A stretch of 64,000 bases of DNA, taken from contig CP119317.1 in the NCBI GenBank assembly GCA_029203125.1, positions 3,038,001 through 3,102,000 of the forward strand. Direction: 5' to 3'. Below the pieces are notes generated by a model, which saw only the letters and a list, made by a program, of their open reading frames with translations, did not search any database and was not told where the DNA came from. Shown piece by piece: positions 17,353 to 26,579 of this stretch. The translations under genes and the position numbers were made by a program. The stretch is from Candidatus Cohnella colombiensis. GTDB taxonomy: Bacteria; Bacillota; Bacilli; Paenibacillales; Paenibacillaceae. Each line of letters begins with the position of its first letter. Within the stretch, counting starts at the first letter, position 1.

Positions 17353-18158
17353 GGCTGGACAACCCCCACTCCGATCCGTTTGCTATTGTTACGGCGGTTA
17401 ATCAAGTAATAGCCAACGACCAAAATGACCGTGAACAAGAAGATGAGTGTAGACAGCGCATTGATAGATAACGAAATCCCTTGTCTCGCGCGCGAGTAGA
17501 TTTCAACTGACAATGTCGAGTAGCCATTACCCGTAACGAAAAATGTAACTGCGAAGTCATCGAGCGAGTAAGTGAGTGCCATGAAAAACCCTGCAAAAAT
17601 GCCTGGCTTAATAAATGGCAAAATAACTTTTGACAGCACCTCTCTGCTATTCGCTCCTAGATCGCGTGCTGCATCGATAAGTGTTGGGCTCATCTCCTGT
17701 AGCTTTGGCAACACCATAAGCACAACGATAGGTACACTGAACGCAACATGCGACAACAGTACCGAAGTAAAGCCCAATTGTACACCGATCATCGTAAACA
17801 TAATGAGGAACGATGCCCCAATGATAACGTCAGGGCTTACGATCAACACGTTGTTCATTGAGAGCAATGTGTTTTTACGACGATAGCGTTTAATCCTATG
17901 AATCGCAATTGCACCTGCAACTCCAATAATTGTCGCGATCAGAGCTGACAATAACGCAATCACTAATGTATTAAGAACAATAATCAACAAGCGTGTATCC
18001 TCAAACACTTCCTTATACCATTCGAGAGTGAAGCCCTCGAAGCCGGTCATACTCCCTCCACTGTTGAAGGAATAATACATCAAGTACATAATCGGCGAGT
18101 AGAGCACAATGAACACACATACTAAGTAAAGATTCGCCCACTTATTATTTTTACCCAT
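17349..18158 (-). CDS. potC: Spermidine/putrescine ABC transporter permease
   Basis: A 269-residue inner-membrane subunit with about six transmembrane helices. The ATPase-contact (EAA) loop reads LIDAARDLGANSREVLSKVILPFIKPGIFAGF. The N-terminus (LYLVCVFIVLYSPIMYLMYYSFN) is typical of PotC. It overlaps potB by 8 nt at its start and potD by 4 nt at its end, a translationally coupled arrangement. Confidence 0.93.
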   Translation of the reverse strand: MGKNNKWANLYLVCVFIVLYSPIMYLMYYSFNSGGSMTGFEGFTLEWYKEVFEDTRLLIIVLNTLVIALLSALIATIIGVAGAIAIHRIKRYRRKNTLLSMNNVLIVSPDVIIGASFLIMFTMIGVQLGFTSVLLSHVAFSVPIVVLMVLPKLQEMSPTLIDAARDLGANSREVLSKVILPFIKPGIFAGFFMALTYSLDDFAVTFFVTGNGYSTLSVEIYSRARQGISLSINALSTLIFLFTVILVVGYYLINRRNNSKRIGVGVVQP

Positions 18159-18960
18159 TGCGCAGCCCTCTCTTTCGATTGCCAGTCAAGATCATAATGA
18201 TCGCCATAGCAATAATTAATACGACCGCAATCGCAGAGCCCATGCCCCAGTCTTGCGTTACAAGGAAGTGCTGTTCAATTGCCGTACCCAGCGTAATGAC
18301 GCGGTTCCCTGCAATGAGGCGCGTAATCATAAACAAGGACAATGCCGGAATGAATACCGCCTGACATCCTGCCTTTACACCCTCAAGCGTAAGTGGAAAT
18401 ACAACTTTACGAAACGTACCTAAAGCCGAAGCACCCAAATCTCTTGATGCATAAATTAGCGATGGATTCATCTCTTCCAAAGCATTGTAGATCGGCAAGA
18501 TCATGAACGGAATGAAGATATAGACCGAAACGAATACGAAGCTGAAATCCGTGAACAATATTTGCTGCGTCCCGATCCCAACCAGCTCAAGCACTTTATT
18601 CGTAAAGCCATACGTTCCGAACAATCCGATAAAAGCATATGCTTTGAGCAGAAGATTGATCCAGCTCGGTAATATGATAAGCAGCAACCAAAGCGTCTTA
18701 TGTTTCGTTCGGGTAAGCCAGTAAGCTGTGGGATACGCAATTAGAAGTGAGAACGCCGTAATCAGAAACGCATACCAGAATGAGTTCAATGTCATCTGCA
18801 AATAGACTGGCGACAAAAACTTCGTATAGTTGCCGAAAGTGAACGCCCCATCAACATCGAATAAGGAATAATAAACGATAAGAAGAATAGGCGCAACGAC
18901 GAACAATACCATCCAGATTAAATAAGGAATAAGAAAAATGTTCCGCGATCTACTCATCAT
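18151..18960 (-). CDS. potB: Spermidine/putrescine ABC transporter permease
   Basis: A 269-residue permease with about six transmembrane helices. The EAA-type loop is LIYASRDLGASALGTFRKVVFPLTLEGVKAG, the N-terminal motif is LIPYLIWMVLFVVAPILLIVYYSLF. I chose ATG 18960, which overlaps the end of potA by 11 nt and has GGAG 9 nt upstream; an ATG at 18984 would add eight residues without a good ribosome-binding site. It pairs with PotC to form the channel. Confidence 0.92.
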   Translation of the reverse strand: MMSRSRNIFLIPYLIWMVLFVVAPILLIVYYSLFDVDGAFTFGNYTKFLSPVYLQMTLNSFWYAFLITAFSLLIAYPTAYWLTRTKHKTLWLLLIILPSWINLLLKAYAFIGLFGTYGFTNKVLELVGIGTQQILFTDFSFVFVSVYIFIPFMILPIYNALEEMNPSLIYASRDLGASALGTFRKVVFPLTLEGVKAGCQAVFIPALSLFMITRLIAGNRVITLGTAIEQHFLVTQDWGMGSAIAVVLIIAMAIIMILTGNRKRGLRNG

Positions 18961-20071
18961 CGGCAGACTCTCCATACGCTTCAAGACGCTTATCGAATTC
19001 TTCTTCCGTCTCGTTGAAGCGCATTACGTGTATGGCTTCAGGATCAAACGTCAACCCGATGTTCTCGCCTACATTCGCTTTCCTCGTAGAATGGACAAGC
19101 CATTCATTACCGGCTTCATCATAACTGCTAATCTCATAATGCACACCGCGGAACAATTGGCTATCGACACGTACTTTAAGCTTACCATGATCCGGTGTCG
19201 TTATTTCCAAATCCTCTGGGCGAATGACGATCTCTACTGCTTCATTTGACGTGAAGCCTTGGTCAACGCAATCAAACGTTTTCCCAGCAAAACGAACGAT
19301 GCCATCCTCGACCATCGTCCCTGCCACAATATTAGATTCTCCAATAAAGTCAGCGACAAAGCGGTTAATCGGCTCATCATAGATGTCTGTAGGTGTGCCG
19401 CTTTGCTGGATAACCCCCTGGTTCAATACGTAAATTTCATCAGACAGCGCAAGTGCTTCTTCCTGATCGTGTGTAACGAAGACGAATGTAATGCCGAGTC
19501 TGCGTTGAAGCTCTCTCAGTTCATACTGCATCTCAGTACGTAGCTTCAAGTCGAGTGCCGAAAGAGGCTCATCGAGCAACAGCACCTGCGGTTCATTAAT
19601 GATTGCACGAGCAATCGCAACCCGTTGACGCTGACCACCAGACATATCTGTAATTTCACGATTTTCGTAGCCCTCTAAGTTGACAAACTTTAGAGCTTCT
19701 TTAACCTTTGCTTGAATGTCCGCCTTCTTCCACTTCTTCACGCGCAATCCAAACGCCACATTCTCGAATACATTCAAGTGTGGGAACAATGCGTAGTCCT
19801 GGAAGACCGTATTCACTTGTCGTTCATTGGCTGGTACCTGATTAATCACTTTACCTTGGAAGTAAATTTTCCCGTCAGTCGGTTCCGTAAATCCTGCGAT
19901 TAGTCGCAATATCGTCGTCTTCCCACAGCCTGATGGACCAAGTAAAGTGTAAAATTTCCCGCGTTCTAATGTAAAGCTAACCGAATCCAACACCTGCGTG
20001 CCATCCTCGTATCTTTTCGTTATATTTTCAAAATGGATGATCGGTTGTGTAAGATGTTCTTGTTCTGCCAT
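18950..20071 (-). CDS. potA: Spermidine/putrescine ABC transporter ATPase
   Basis: The energising subunit of the polyamine importer, 373 residues. Walker A GPSGCGKTT, Q-loop VFQDYALFPHL, signature MSGGQRQRVAIARA, Walker B VLLLDEPLSALD and the H-loop VTHDQEEA are all intact. The C-terminal TOBE-like domain (VEIVIRPEDLEITT, LFRGVHYEI) is that of PotA/MalK-type ATPases. ATG 20071 has GGAGG 5 nt upstream. It is the first gene of potABCD; a -10-like TACAAT lies upstream (complement of 20111-20116). Confidence 0.94.
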   Translation of the reverse strand: MAEQEHLTQPIIHFENITKRYEDGTQVLDSVSFTLERGKFYTLLGPSGCGKTTILRLIAGFTEPTDGKIYFQGKVINQVPANERQVNTVFQDYALFPHLNVFENVAFGLRVKKWKKADIQAKVKEALKFVNLEGYENREITDMSGGQRQRVAIARAIINEPQVLLLDEPLSALDLKLRTEMQYELRELQRRLGITFVFVTHDQEEALALSDEIYVLNQGVIQQSGTPTDIYDEPINRFVADFIGESNIVAGTMVEDGIVRFAGKTFDCVDQGFTSNEAVEIVIRPEDLEITTPDHGKLKVRVDSQLFRGVHYEISSYDEAGNEWLVHSTRKANVGENIGLTFDPEAIHVMRFNETEEEFDKRLEAYGESADDE

Positions 20072-20269
20072 GAGTTCCTCCAATATCATCAATAGACTAA
20101 ATTTAGCCCTATTGTATCATGTTCTCCACACTTTCGACATTCAAGACTGTAAAACTTTAAAATTGTATCGTTCTCACCACACACTACAGTAACTTAGATC
20201 TTGACGCTTGACGGATACTCTCGATCGATTGAAATATTCTCTGAATGCTGCCATTTCTCCAAGTAATTC

Positions 20270-20666
20270 GCTCGTTTCCCGCCTCCGCGCAGATTAGTGC
20301 GACTTTATCGGCTTATTTTGCTCGTTTCACTCCACCGCGCAGATTAGTGCGACTTTATCAGCTTATTTCGCTCGTTTCCCTCAACCGCGCAGATTAGTGC
20401 GACTTTATCGGCTTATTTCGCTCGTTTCCCGCCACCACGAAGATTAGTGCGACTTTATCGGCTTATTTCGCTCGTTTCCCTCGACCGCGCAGATTAGTGC
20501 GACTTTATCGGCTTATTTCGCTCGTTTCCCACCACCGCGCAGATTAGTGCGACTTTATCGGCTTATTTCACTCATTTCCCGCCAACGCGCAGATTAGTGC
20601 GACTTTATCGGCTTATTTCGCTCGTTACCCGCCACCGCGCAGATTAGTGCGACTTTATCTGCTTAT
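20270..20666. repeat. Tandem repeat, 8 copies of an exact 50-bp period
   Basis: The core GCAGATTAGTGCGACTTTAT recurs with A of AGATTAG at 20291, 20341, 20391, 20441, 20491, 20541, 20591 and 20641. Each unit begins GCTCGTTTCCC and ends GGCTTATTTC. Copies differ at a few bases, mostly in the CCGCCACCGCG part. The period is not a multiple of three, and no reading frame crosses the array. The stretch 20072-20673 holds only the potA promoter region and this array. Confidence 0.95.
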
Positions 20667-20673
20667 CCAGCCG

Positions 20674-21336
20674 TTATAGCAAGTAGTCATACGCCTTCTC
20701 TTCTAAGATATAGCCATGATGCCGATGTTGGCTACTACCACTTGGTCGAATAAAATTGTTGTTCAGTAGTTTACGCAGTTCTCTACGACAAACATCTCTT
20801 CCTAGTTGCAGGCAATGCATTGCATCTTCTATCGCGAGAGGTCGATTCATTCTCAACATGCACCGTAACAACTCGCGCTCATACACACCTATGGCCAGTT
20901 GCTCTTGCTTAGGAAGCCCGGAATAGCTACCCACTATTTCTGCAAATGATCTGCGACATGCATCCGACTTCTTCTCCAGCTCATCCCAACTAAACGGGAC
21001 ATGCCGATAACCTTTGGCGGTAAATGTCCTAATTCTTGCTTTTTCAAAATCAAATCGTTCTCGCGTAATTTTGTCTGCATGAACGGCAAATCCCTCACTC
21101 TCGATCGCTAATTTCAATGGTTGATAGAATACATCAATATAGATTCGCACCCCTGTTTGACTAATCACCTCATGTTCCAAAATCAATCCATCAAATCCTC
21201 GCAGTAAAGGCAGTAGCACTACCGATAAAAGCCTCTTCTCCGCAACTAAATTCCTATTCAACATCTCCAATCTCTGCCCAGTAGCCAATCTTCGCTGATC
21301 TTCCACAAATTGCTCTACCTGTAACTCATATGACAT
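20674..21336 (-). CDS. Predicted PD-(D/E)XK/Vsr-like (DUF559-type) nuclease-fold protein
   Basis: A 220-residue protein. The central part (TGVRIYIDVFYQPLKLAIESEGFAVH, then FEKARIRTFTAKGYRHVPFSWDEL) has the strand-strand-helix pattern of DUF559/MTES-type restriction-endonuclease-like folds: an Asp on the first strand, Glu-x-Glu on the second, and a final strand with a conserved hydrophobic turn. The C-terminal 80 residues look like a winged helix (AIEDAMHCLQLGRDVCRRELRKLLNNNFI). ATG 21336 has AAGGAG 9 nt upstream; ATG 21345 directly abuts that site. It ends 8 nt from the 50-bp repeat array. Function and substrate are unknown; the fold assignment is tentative. Confidence 0.6.
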   Translation of the reverse strand: MSYELQVEQFVEDQRRLATGQRLEMLNRNLVAEKRLLSVVLLPLLRGFDGLILEHEVISQTGVRIYIDVFYQPLKLAIESEGFAVHADKITRERFDFEKARIRTFTAKGYRHVPFSWDELEKKSDACRRSFAEIVGSYSGLPKQEQLAIGVYERELLRCMLRMNRPLAIEDAMHCLQLGRDVCRRELRKLLNNNFIRPSGSSQHRHHGYILEEKAYDYLL

Positions 21337-21366
21337 CAACACCATCTCCTTCGTCTAAAATAAACA

Positions 21367-21400
21367 ACGCCGCACATCTCCAAATGGAGACATACGGCGT
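21367..21400 (-). terminator. Terminator after the FecR/cadherin-like gene
   Basis: ACGCCG (21367-21372) pairs with CGGCGT (21395-21400) and an inner TCTCC/GGAGA stem closes a 4-nt loop. On the minus strand it is followed by a T-rich stretch. It lies between the large surface-protein gene and the nuclease-fold gene. Confidence 0.7.
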
Positions 21401-21437
21401 GTGCTTCACGCTTCATAGCTATGATAGATTACTAAGG

Positions 21438-24400
21438 TCACTTAGTAATCTTGATCATGTATATACGTGGGTTCATCCTATCTTGTGAGTTAAAGATGAC
21501 TTTGTACCAATTTTCACCGGTACTCAATCCAAGCTGATAGCCATCCTCATCCTCTGTCAAGGACGGTATTTCCAAAGTAACCGTATTAACAATTGATACT
21601 AACTCGAATATCGACTCTTGCTCTTTCAGGAATAGTTGCAACCCATTTGCCATTCCGTCTGTTAAGATCTCAATGATGCCATCGTTAATCGTATATGAAA
21701 CAAGATCACGATCATTCTCGATGTAGAATGGAACATCCTCATAAGTATCACCCATCAATAACCACAGCACGAATACTGATACAACTTCTTCGTCTTTATA
21801 CAATTCAATTACTAAGCGGTTATAGCCATTCTTTAACCCTTGAGCTTCATTTATTATCTTCGTTGCATCCCATCTTGAATCGGATACAAATTCTAGCCCA
21901 TCATTACCATTCACATACAATTTAGCATATGAGATTTCATCATCAGGGACCCAATTCATATTGATGGCAATATCGCTACCTGTATATGCTTGCCTTAGAG
22001 TAATGATCCAATTCTGGATGTCTCCGTCGCCAACATATATAGGTCTAGGTATCTCGATTCCCACTTCATCAGAATCAAAATCAACTTCAAATTGCATTAC
22101 ACTTGCAGGTAGATTCGGACCATTCAGATATAGAAGATAATAATCAGTCACAACTTCATCTTGAACTTCATCAAAGTATGTTACTTCAAAGATTAGCTCC
22201 TTTGAACCTTGCCCTAACTCCACTGTATATCCATACACGCCGTTATCGATTGTCTTCTTAATTTCAGCGCTATCCACAAATAGCTTAACCGATGAGTCAG
22301 GATGATGCGCTGGTGTTAGCCGATACGTATGATTGTATTGTCCAAAGAAATCGTATATCCAATTGGAACTATTAAACTCATATTGCTCAGACACGTCATC
22401 CGAAGTCAATTGAATCATTACCTCGCTCGATGCTGGCGCTTCCCTTACAACCGTAACAGTATACGTGTTCGTAACACCTTCAGGATGAGTAACAGCGACT
22501 TCCAATAAATTACTTCCAACGATGAACGGCAAGGCGTACATCCCATCTACATCGCCCACGATTGTAGTTCCATTCAATTTTACAGCAAGCATCGCGCTCA
22601 CTTCTGCTTTTACTGGCATAATAATTCCATTAATTACTCCAAAGCGTACTGCAGATGTATAATCTAGAACCGTCGGGTCAAACGCACGACTAAGCTCAAA
22701 ATTAAGATTTCTCAAATCGGATAACGTGGCATCAACAACTTGAACTGTAACTGTCGCTACATTAGAATACGCCTGTCCATCATATGCTTTAAATGTAAAT
22801 GTATCGGTGCCTACGTAATTTGCATCAGGTGTATAAGTGAAATTACCTACTACACCATTAACTATCAAATGACCATGCGTTGGAGCGTTTACTACTGAAT
22901 AGGTGAGCGTATCCCCATCTAAATCTATTACGGACAGAGTTTCTGTATAAGTCACATTTTTATTCATGTAGATCGAACTATTTTGCGCTACAGGAGCATT
23001 ATTCACATTGATAACATTAATAATGATTTCCATTTCAGCAGAATATTCTCGACCATCATATCCCTTAACTTTGAATGAATCATAACCTGAATAGTTCGAA
23101 TCCGGTGTATAAGTAAATTGACCATTGGAAAATACAGTTACAGTACCATGCGCAGGTTCAGCCGACTTTCCAAACGTTACAGCATCCCCATCAGGATCCA
23201 TAGCACCAAGCACTCCATTCAGCACAACATTCCGATTCGTGTTGTATGATGCAGCCGAAACTACCGGTATTTGATTCCGTTTAAATGTTATCGTATAGGT
23301 CTTCTTCGTAGTTCCATCCTCTGCAGTAACTTCTATAGGCACAATTGTGTCTACTCCTGCAGCGTTCAATGAAATCAAAGCCGACGAGCCACTCGAGGCA
23401 ACTGTACCATTCACCTTCACTGTCGCTTTTCCTGTGTCCGCGACTGTCGGAGTGATGTTTAAACTGGATACCGAGTTATTAACTACAACCGTATAGGTCC
23501 AAGCATCGTTCGCGAACGAAATCGACCCGCTCGACAAAGCAAGTCCACTTAACAGTGCATTCTGAGATTTCGGGGTTATAGACGGACTCGGACTGCTTGA
23601 GTTCGATGGCGATGGTGATGGGCTCGCGCTAGCTGCGGCATCCTTCCTCAGCTGCTCCTTCGCCGCGAGAAACCGTTCACGTTCCGCTAATGCAAGCTGC
23701 TTTTCGTATTCTTCTTGCGCCTTCTTAAGCTTTTCTTCCTGTGCTTTTTGTTTCGCTTCCTCTAGCTTCTTCTGCTGCTCCAGTAGTTGATTAACGAGCG
23801 CCTCCTGCTTCTTCCGAAGCTCTTCTTCCTTCTTCTTCTGAGCTTCAGCTTGCTTCAACTGCTCTAGCTCTAACAGACGTTGCCTCTCGATCTGCAGCTT
23901 CTCCTGCTCTGTTAATTCCAGCTTCGATTTATTCAAATCTAACGTCTTATTCATTTCATTAAGAATACTATCCAATTGACTCTGAGTTAGCTTTTTCGAG
24001 TCAATTGCAGTTTTTGCAATTGCCGCGATTAAATGGCTTAAGTTTAACTGTAATCGCTCAACTTCTGATGGATCAAGATCAGGCAATGAGGGAAATTGAC
24101 CCGTAGAAGAATCACCTTGAAGTTTTTCACGCATACGCTCGATAAACAACTCATTCTCTTTATTAATATCCGACATACTTCTCAAAAGCGATTCAAGCAC
24201 AGCAGGCTGCTGCACATTGTTAATGAAGCTTTGAATGTCGAAAACTTGCGGACTCGAAGAATCCGAGCCATCACCGTCAATAGAGATCTGCTGCAAAGGG
24301 TAAATAAACGTCATTTTTTGACTCTGATCTTCCGTATTTAGTCCTGATGGCGTTGCACTAACGACACCTGCACCTACGATGAGCTTCATTGCCCCCGTCA

Positions 24401-24872
24401 CAGGATCTATACCAACAAACAAATGCGTGCCACGTACACCCATGATTGCAGTCGGTGTCTCGATTGTGAACTGGTCATCCTTCGTCTCGATCGATTTCAC
24501 ATCGATCCACGCATTTCCGTTGAACATCGTAACCTTCGTTTTCGTGCCATTTTTGCTAGTCAGCTTAGAAAAGGACAAGGTCGAATTCGCCGCAACGCTC
24601 ATCTTGTCATCTTCAGAAGTTCCATTCGAGAATGCGAGAATAGCAGAGCTACTGTCTCCAACAGACAGAATATCCCCTTCGTTCAGACTCATCTTAGCGA
24701 AGGCCGTAAACTCCTTAGAGCCCCCGGCTTTCTTGACCTTTACCGTACCTTTCATTTCCTTAATGATTGTAACACGGGAGGTCGCTGCACTCACTTCCCC
24801 CGCATATGTAGCTAGCAAAGGCACCGCGACAATTATAATTGCCAGTAGATGTAATGTAAATTTGCGAAACAT
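21438..24872 (-). CDS. Secreted FecR-domain protein with long coiled coil and cadherin-like repeats
   Basis: A 1144-residue exported protein. In order: signal peptide (residues 1-29, cleaved near SAA); FecR-type domain about 30-190 (EGDILSVGDSSSAILAFSNGT, TPTAIMGVRGTHLFVG); charged helical region about 230-410, very rich in Glu, Lys and Gln; Ser-Pro linker near 415-435 (SPSPSPSNSSSPSPS); a cadherin-like beta-sandwich unit (LSGLALSSGS); two Big_9/VCBS-like units with FTYTPD and DGDAVTFG or DGDTLTYS; a second beta-sandwich unit; and an uncharacterised C-terminal 350 residues. No sortase motif or SLH domain is seen. ATG 24872 has AAGGAGG 6 nt upstream. Likely cell-surface or matrix protein; partner unknown. 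FecR here is probably structural rather than a sigma regulator, since no ECF gene adjoins. Confidence 0.85.
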   Translation of the reverse strand: MFRKFTLHLLAIIIVAVPLLATYAGEVSAATSRVTIIKEMKGTVKVKKAGGSKEFTAFAKMSLNEGDILSVGDSSSAILAFSNGTSEDDKMSVAANSTLSFSKLTSKNGTKTKVTMFNGNAWIDVKSIETKDDQFTIETPTAIMGVRGTHLFVGIDPVTGAMKLIVGAGVVSATPSGLNTEDQSQKMTFIYPLQQISIDGDGSDSSSPQVFDIQSFINNVQQPAVLESLLRSMSDINKENELFIERMREKLQGDSSTGQFPSLPDLDPSEVERLQLNLSHLIAAIAKTAIDSKKLTQSQLDSILNEMNKTLDLNKSKLELTEQEKLQIERQRLLELEQLKQAEAQKKKEEELRKKQEALVNQLLEQQKKLEEAKQKAQEEKLKKAQEEYEKQLALAERERFLAAKEQLRKDAAASASPSPSPSNSSSPSPSITPKSQNALLSGLALSSGSISFANDAWTYTVVVNNSVSSLNITPTVADTGKATVKVNGTVASSGSSALISLNAAGVDTIVPIEVTAEDGTTKKTYTITFKRNQIPVVSAASYNTNRNVVLNGVLGAMDPDGDAVTFGKSAEPAHGTVTVFSNGQFTYTPDSNYSGYDSFKVKGYDGREYSAEMEIIINVINVNNAPVAQNSSIYMNKNVTYTETLSVIDLDGDTLTYSVVNAPTHGHLIVNGVVGNFTYTPDANYVGTDTFTFKAYDGQAYSNVATVTVQVVDATLSDLRNLNFELSRAFDPTVLDYTSAVRFGVINGIIMPVKAEVSAMLAVKLNGTTIVGDVDGMYALPFIVGSNLLEVAVTHPEGVTNTYTVTVVREAPASSEVMIQLTSDDVSEQYEFNSSNWIYDFFGQYNHTYRLTPAHHPDSSVKLFVDSAEIKKTIDNGVYGYTVELGQGSKELIFEVTYFDEVQDEVVTDYYLLYLNGPNLPASVMQFEVDFDSDEVGIEIPRPIYVGDGDIQNWIITLRQAYTGSDIAINMNWVPDDEISYAKLYVNGNDGLEFVSDSRWDATKIINEAQGLKNGYNRLVIELYKDEEVVSVFVLWLLMGDTYEDVPFYIENDRDLVSYTINDGIIEILTDGMANGLQLFLKEQESIFELVSIVNTVTLEIPSLTEDEDGYQLGLSTGENWYKVIFNSQDRMNPRIYMIKITK

Positions 24873-25025
24873 CTGAATCCTCCTTAAGATATAATTAACG
24901 TAGCATGAATGCACGAAGTCCGATGAGATTAGAGTTGTCTATTCTATCTTATACTAATAACATTACAAAAATCGACAGTTTTTGAAAATTCGATAGTATA
25001 ATATGACAACTTAAGGAGTTGCCCT

Positions 25026-25955
25026 ATGTATTTAGAAATGTACAACGAGCAGGTCGTCTATCAAAACCCATTCCTAGCAATGCGAATATGGCAGATCGAT
25101 GCAGATAAACAAGCAACAGAAACGACTCGAAGACAGTTGGAGAGAGATTGGAAGCAAAAGCGATTCGTGAAGTGGCACTATCATAAAGAGGTCGAGTTTC
25201 TATTCATTCTACGGGGGGAGCTAACAGCGTTCTGTCCGGAGGAACAGCTTGTGTTGAGAGATGGGGATATCGGATTATTTGGCTCGAATGAACCTCACCA
25301 CTCTATGCCGACAAATGCTGATCTTAGCTACTATGTCCTTCAGATCGATTTGCACAAATACTGGGATCAGAGCACTTTGAGAAGCATGCGCCATTTTGCC
25401 GAAGTCATACGACCTTTAAGCTCCTTGAATTACATCTACCGTGAAAATGGACAAGTCAGATCGGAGACAGTCAAGCTAATACGCGAAATTTACGAGGAAA
25501 TGAACAATAAGGAGCTCGGCTATGAGCTAGCCGTCTCCTCAAAAATTAAAAATATGCTGTTATTATTGCTTCGTAACGATACGCAGTCTAAGTTGCATTA
25601 TCATGACAACGATTTGATAGAACGGATGCAACCTGCGCTCGATTACGTGGATAAGCATCTCCATGAGAAGCTTTCCGTAGACGCATTATGTAAGCAGATC
25701 AACATCAGCTACACGTACTTCATCAAGCTGTTCAAGCAGGCGGTTGGGATGCCCTTCACTGAATATGTTGCGTACAAGCGGATAAAGAAAGCGGAGCAGC
25801 AGTTGTTAACGAATAACGCAAGCATTGCCGAGATTGCCGAGTCTGTCGGTATGACGAACCTCGGGCACTTTTACGACATGTTCCACCGCTTTAACCACTG
25901 CACACCTCGTGAATACAAGCTCAGACTTTCGCCAAATGATAGTAGACTCTTATAA
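25026..25955 (+). CDS. AraC-family transcriptional regulator with cupin sensor
   Basis: A 309-residue regulator. The N-terminal cupin-like domain (KWHYHKEVEFLFILRGEL, LFGSNEPHHSMP) probably binds a small sugar; the C-terminal 100 residues form the double helix-turn-helix (LSVDALCKQINISYTYFIKLFKQAVGMPFTEYVAYKRI, then SIAEIAESVGMTNLGHFYDMFHRFNHCTPREY). ATG 25026 has AAGGAG 7 nt upstream. It faces the NlpC/P60 gene with stop codons overlapping by 6 nt, and its target is not evident; it diverges from the FecR/cadherin-like gene, which it might control. Confidence 0.9.
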   Translation: MYLEMYNEQVVYQNPFLAMRIWQIDADKQATETTRRQLERDWKQKRFVKWHYHKEVEFLFILRGELTAFCPEEQLVLRDGDIGLFGSNEPHHSMPTNADLSYYVLQIDLHKYWDQSTLRSMRHFAEVIRPLSSLNYIYRENGQVRSETVKLIREIYEEMNNKELGYELAVSSKIKNMLLLLLRNDTQSKLHYHDNDLIERMQPALDYVDKHLHEKLSVDALCKQINISYTYFIKLFKQAVGMPFTEYVAYKRIKKAEQQLLTNNASIAEIAESVGMTNLGHFYDMFHRFNHCTPREYKLRLSPNDSRLL

Positions 25956-26426
25956 TACTCTTCGTGCCATGACGAAGGCTTTCTTCCAATAGCTCGTATT
26001 CATGTCGGATAATGTGACACCGTTCGTGCTGCTTGCGTGCAATATTTTACCGTCTCCTGCATAGATCGCAACGTGGCTAATCCAGCTGTTTCCTGTACGG
26101 TAAAAAACAAGGTCTCCTACGCTTAAGTATGCTTTGTCGATCTTGTCACCTACATAAGCTTGAGAAACAGAAGTACGCGGTAACGAGATGTCTTTGGATT
26201 GAAACACATATTGAACGAATGAAGAGCAATCGAACGCAGACGTCACACCACTTGGAGAACCATATTTGTATGGTGTTCCAATATACTCCTTGCCGTAAGA
26301 CAACAACTCTAGCGATTGTGCTGTAGCCGCACTTGCTTGAGCTCCTGAACCAAATGCAACTCCTGTAAATCCGACAACTGCTAACATTCCTGTTAATACT
26401 ATTTTACGAGTCATTGATTTAATCAA
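25950..26426 (-). CDS. Secreted NlpC/P60 peptidoglycan endopeptidase
   Basis: A 158-residue C40-family cysteine peptidase, predicted gamma-D-glutamyl-diaminopimelate endopeptidase. Residues 1-33 are a signal peptide (IVLTGMLAVVGFTGVAFGSGAQASA). The catalytic Cys is in SAFDCSSFVQYVF, the His in WISHVAIYAGDGKILHAS; YIGTPYKYG is the usual entry motif. No LysM or SH3 anchor is present, so it is a minimal secreted enzyme. The start is TTG 26426 with AGGAGG 8 nt upstream. A perfect 16-bp palindrome lies in the leader. Its 3' end overlaps the opposing AraC gene. Confidence 0.92.
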   Translation of the reverse strand: MIKSMTRKIVLTGMLAVVGFTGVAFGSGAQASAATAQSLELLSYGKEYIGTPYKYGSPSGVTSAFDCSSFVQYVFQSKDISLPRTSVSQAYVGDKIDKAYLSVGDLVFYRTGNSWISHVAIYAGDGKILHASSTNGVTLSDMNTSYWKKAFVMARRVL

Positions 26427-26445
26427 GTGTATTTCCTCCTGGTAG

Positions 26446-26461
26446 CGCTGGAATTCCAGCG
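26446..26461. promoter_or_regulatory. Perfect 16-bp palindrome in NlpC/P60 leader
   Basis: CGCTGGAATTCCAGCG is completely self-complementary and lies just upstream of the Shine-Dalgarno of the NlpC/P60 gene. It could be a dimeric repressor operator or, in the mRNA, a hairpin next to the ribosome-binding site. The cognate factor is unknown. Confidence 0.5.
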
Positions 26462-26579
26462 TCTGTGCTGTCGAAATTTAATATACCACAGCAGCAGCCT
26501 ACTAGGATTTACCAAGGAGAGTGGAAACGTTGTCACGCTAGCAAATCGACCCAATTCTTAAAATTCGGTTAGAATTCTC

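Noticed and set aside
20270..20666. Tandem array considered as CRISPR
   Set aside because: The whole 50-bp unit is repeated; there are no unique spacers and no cas genes in the window.
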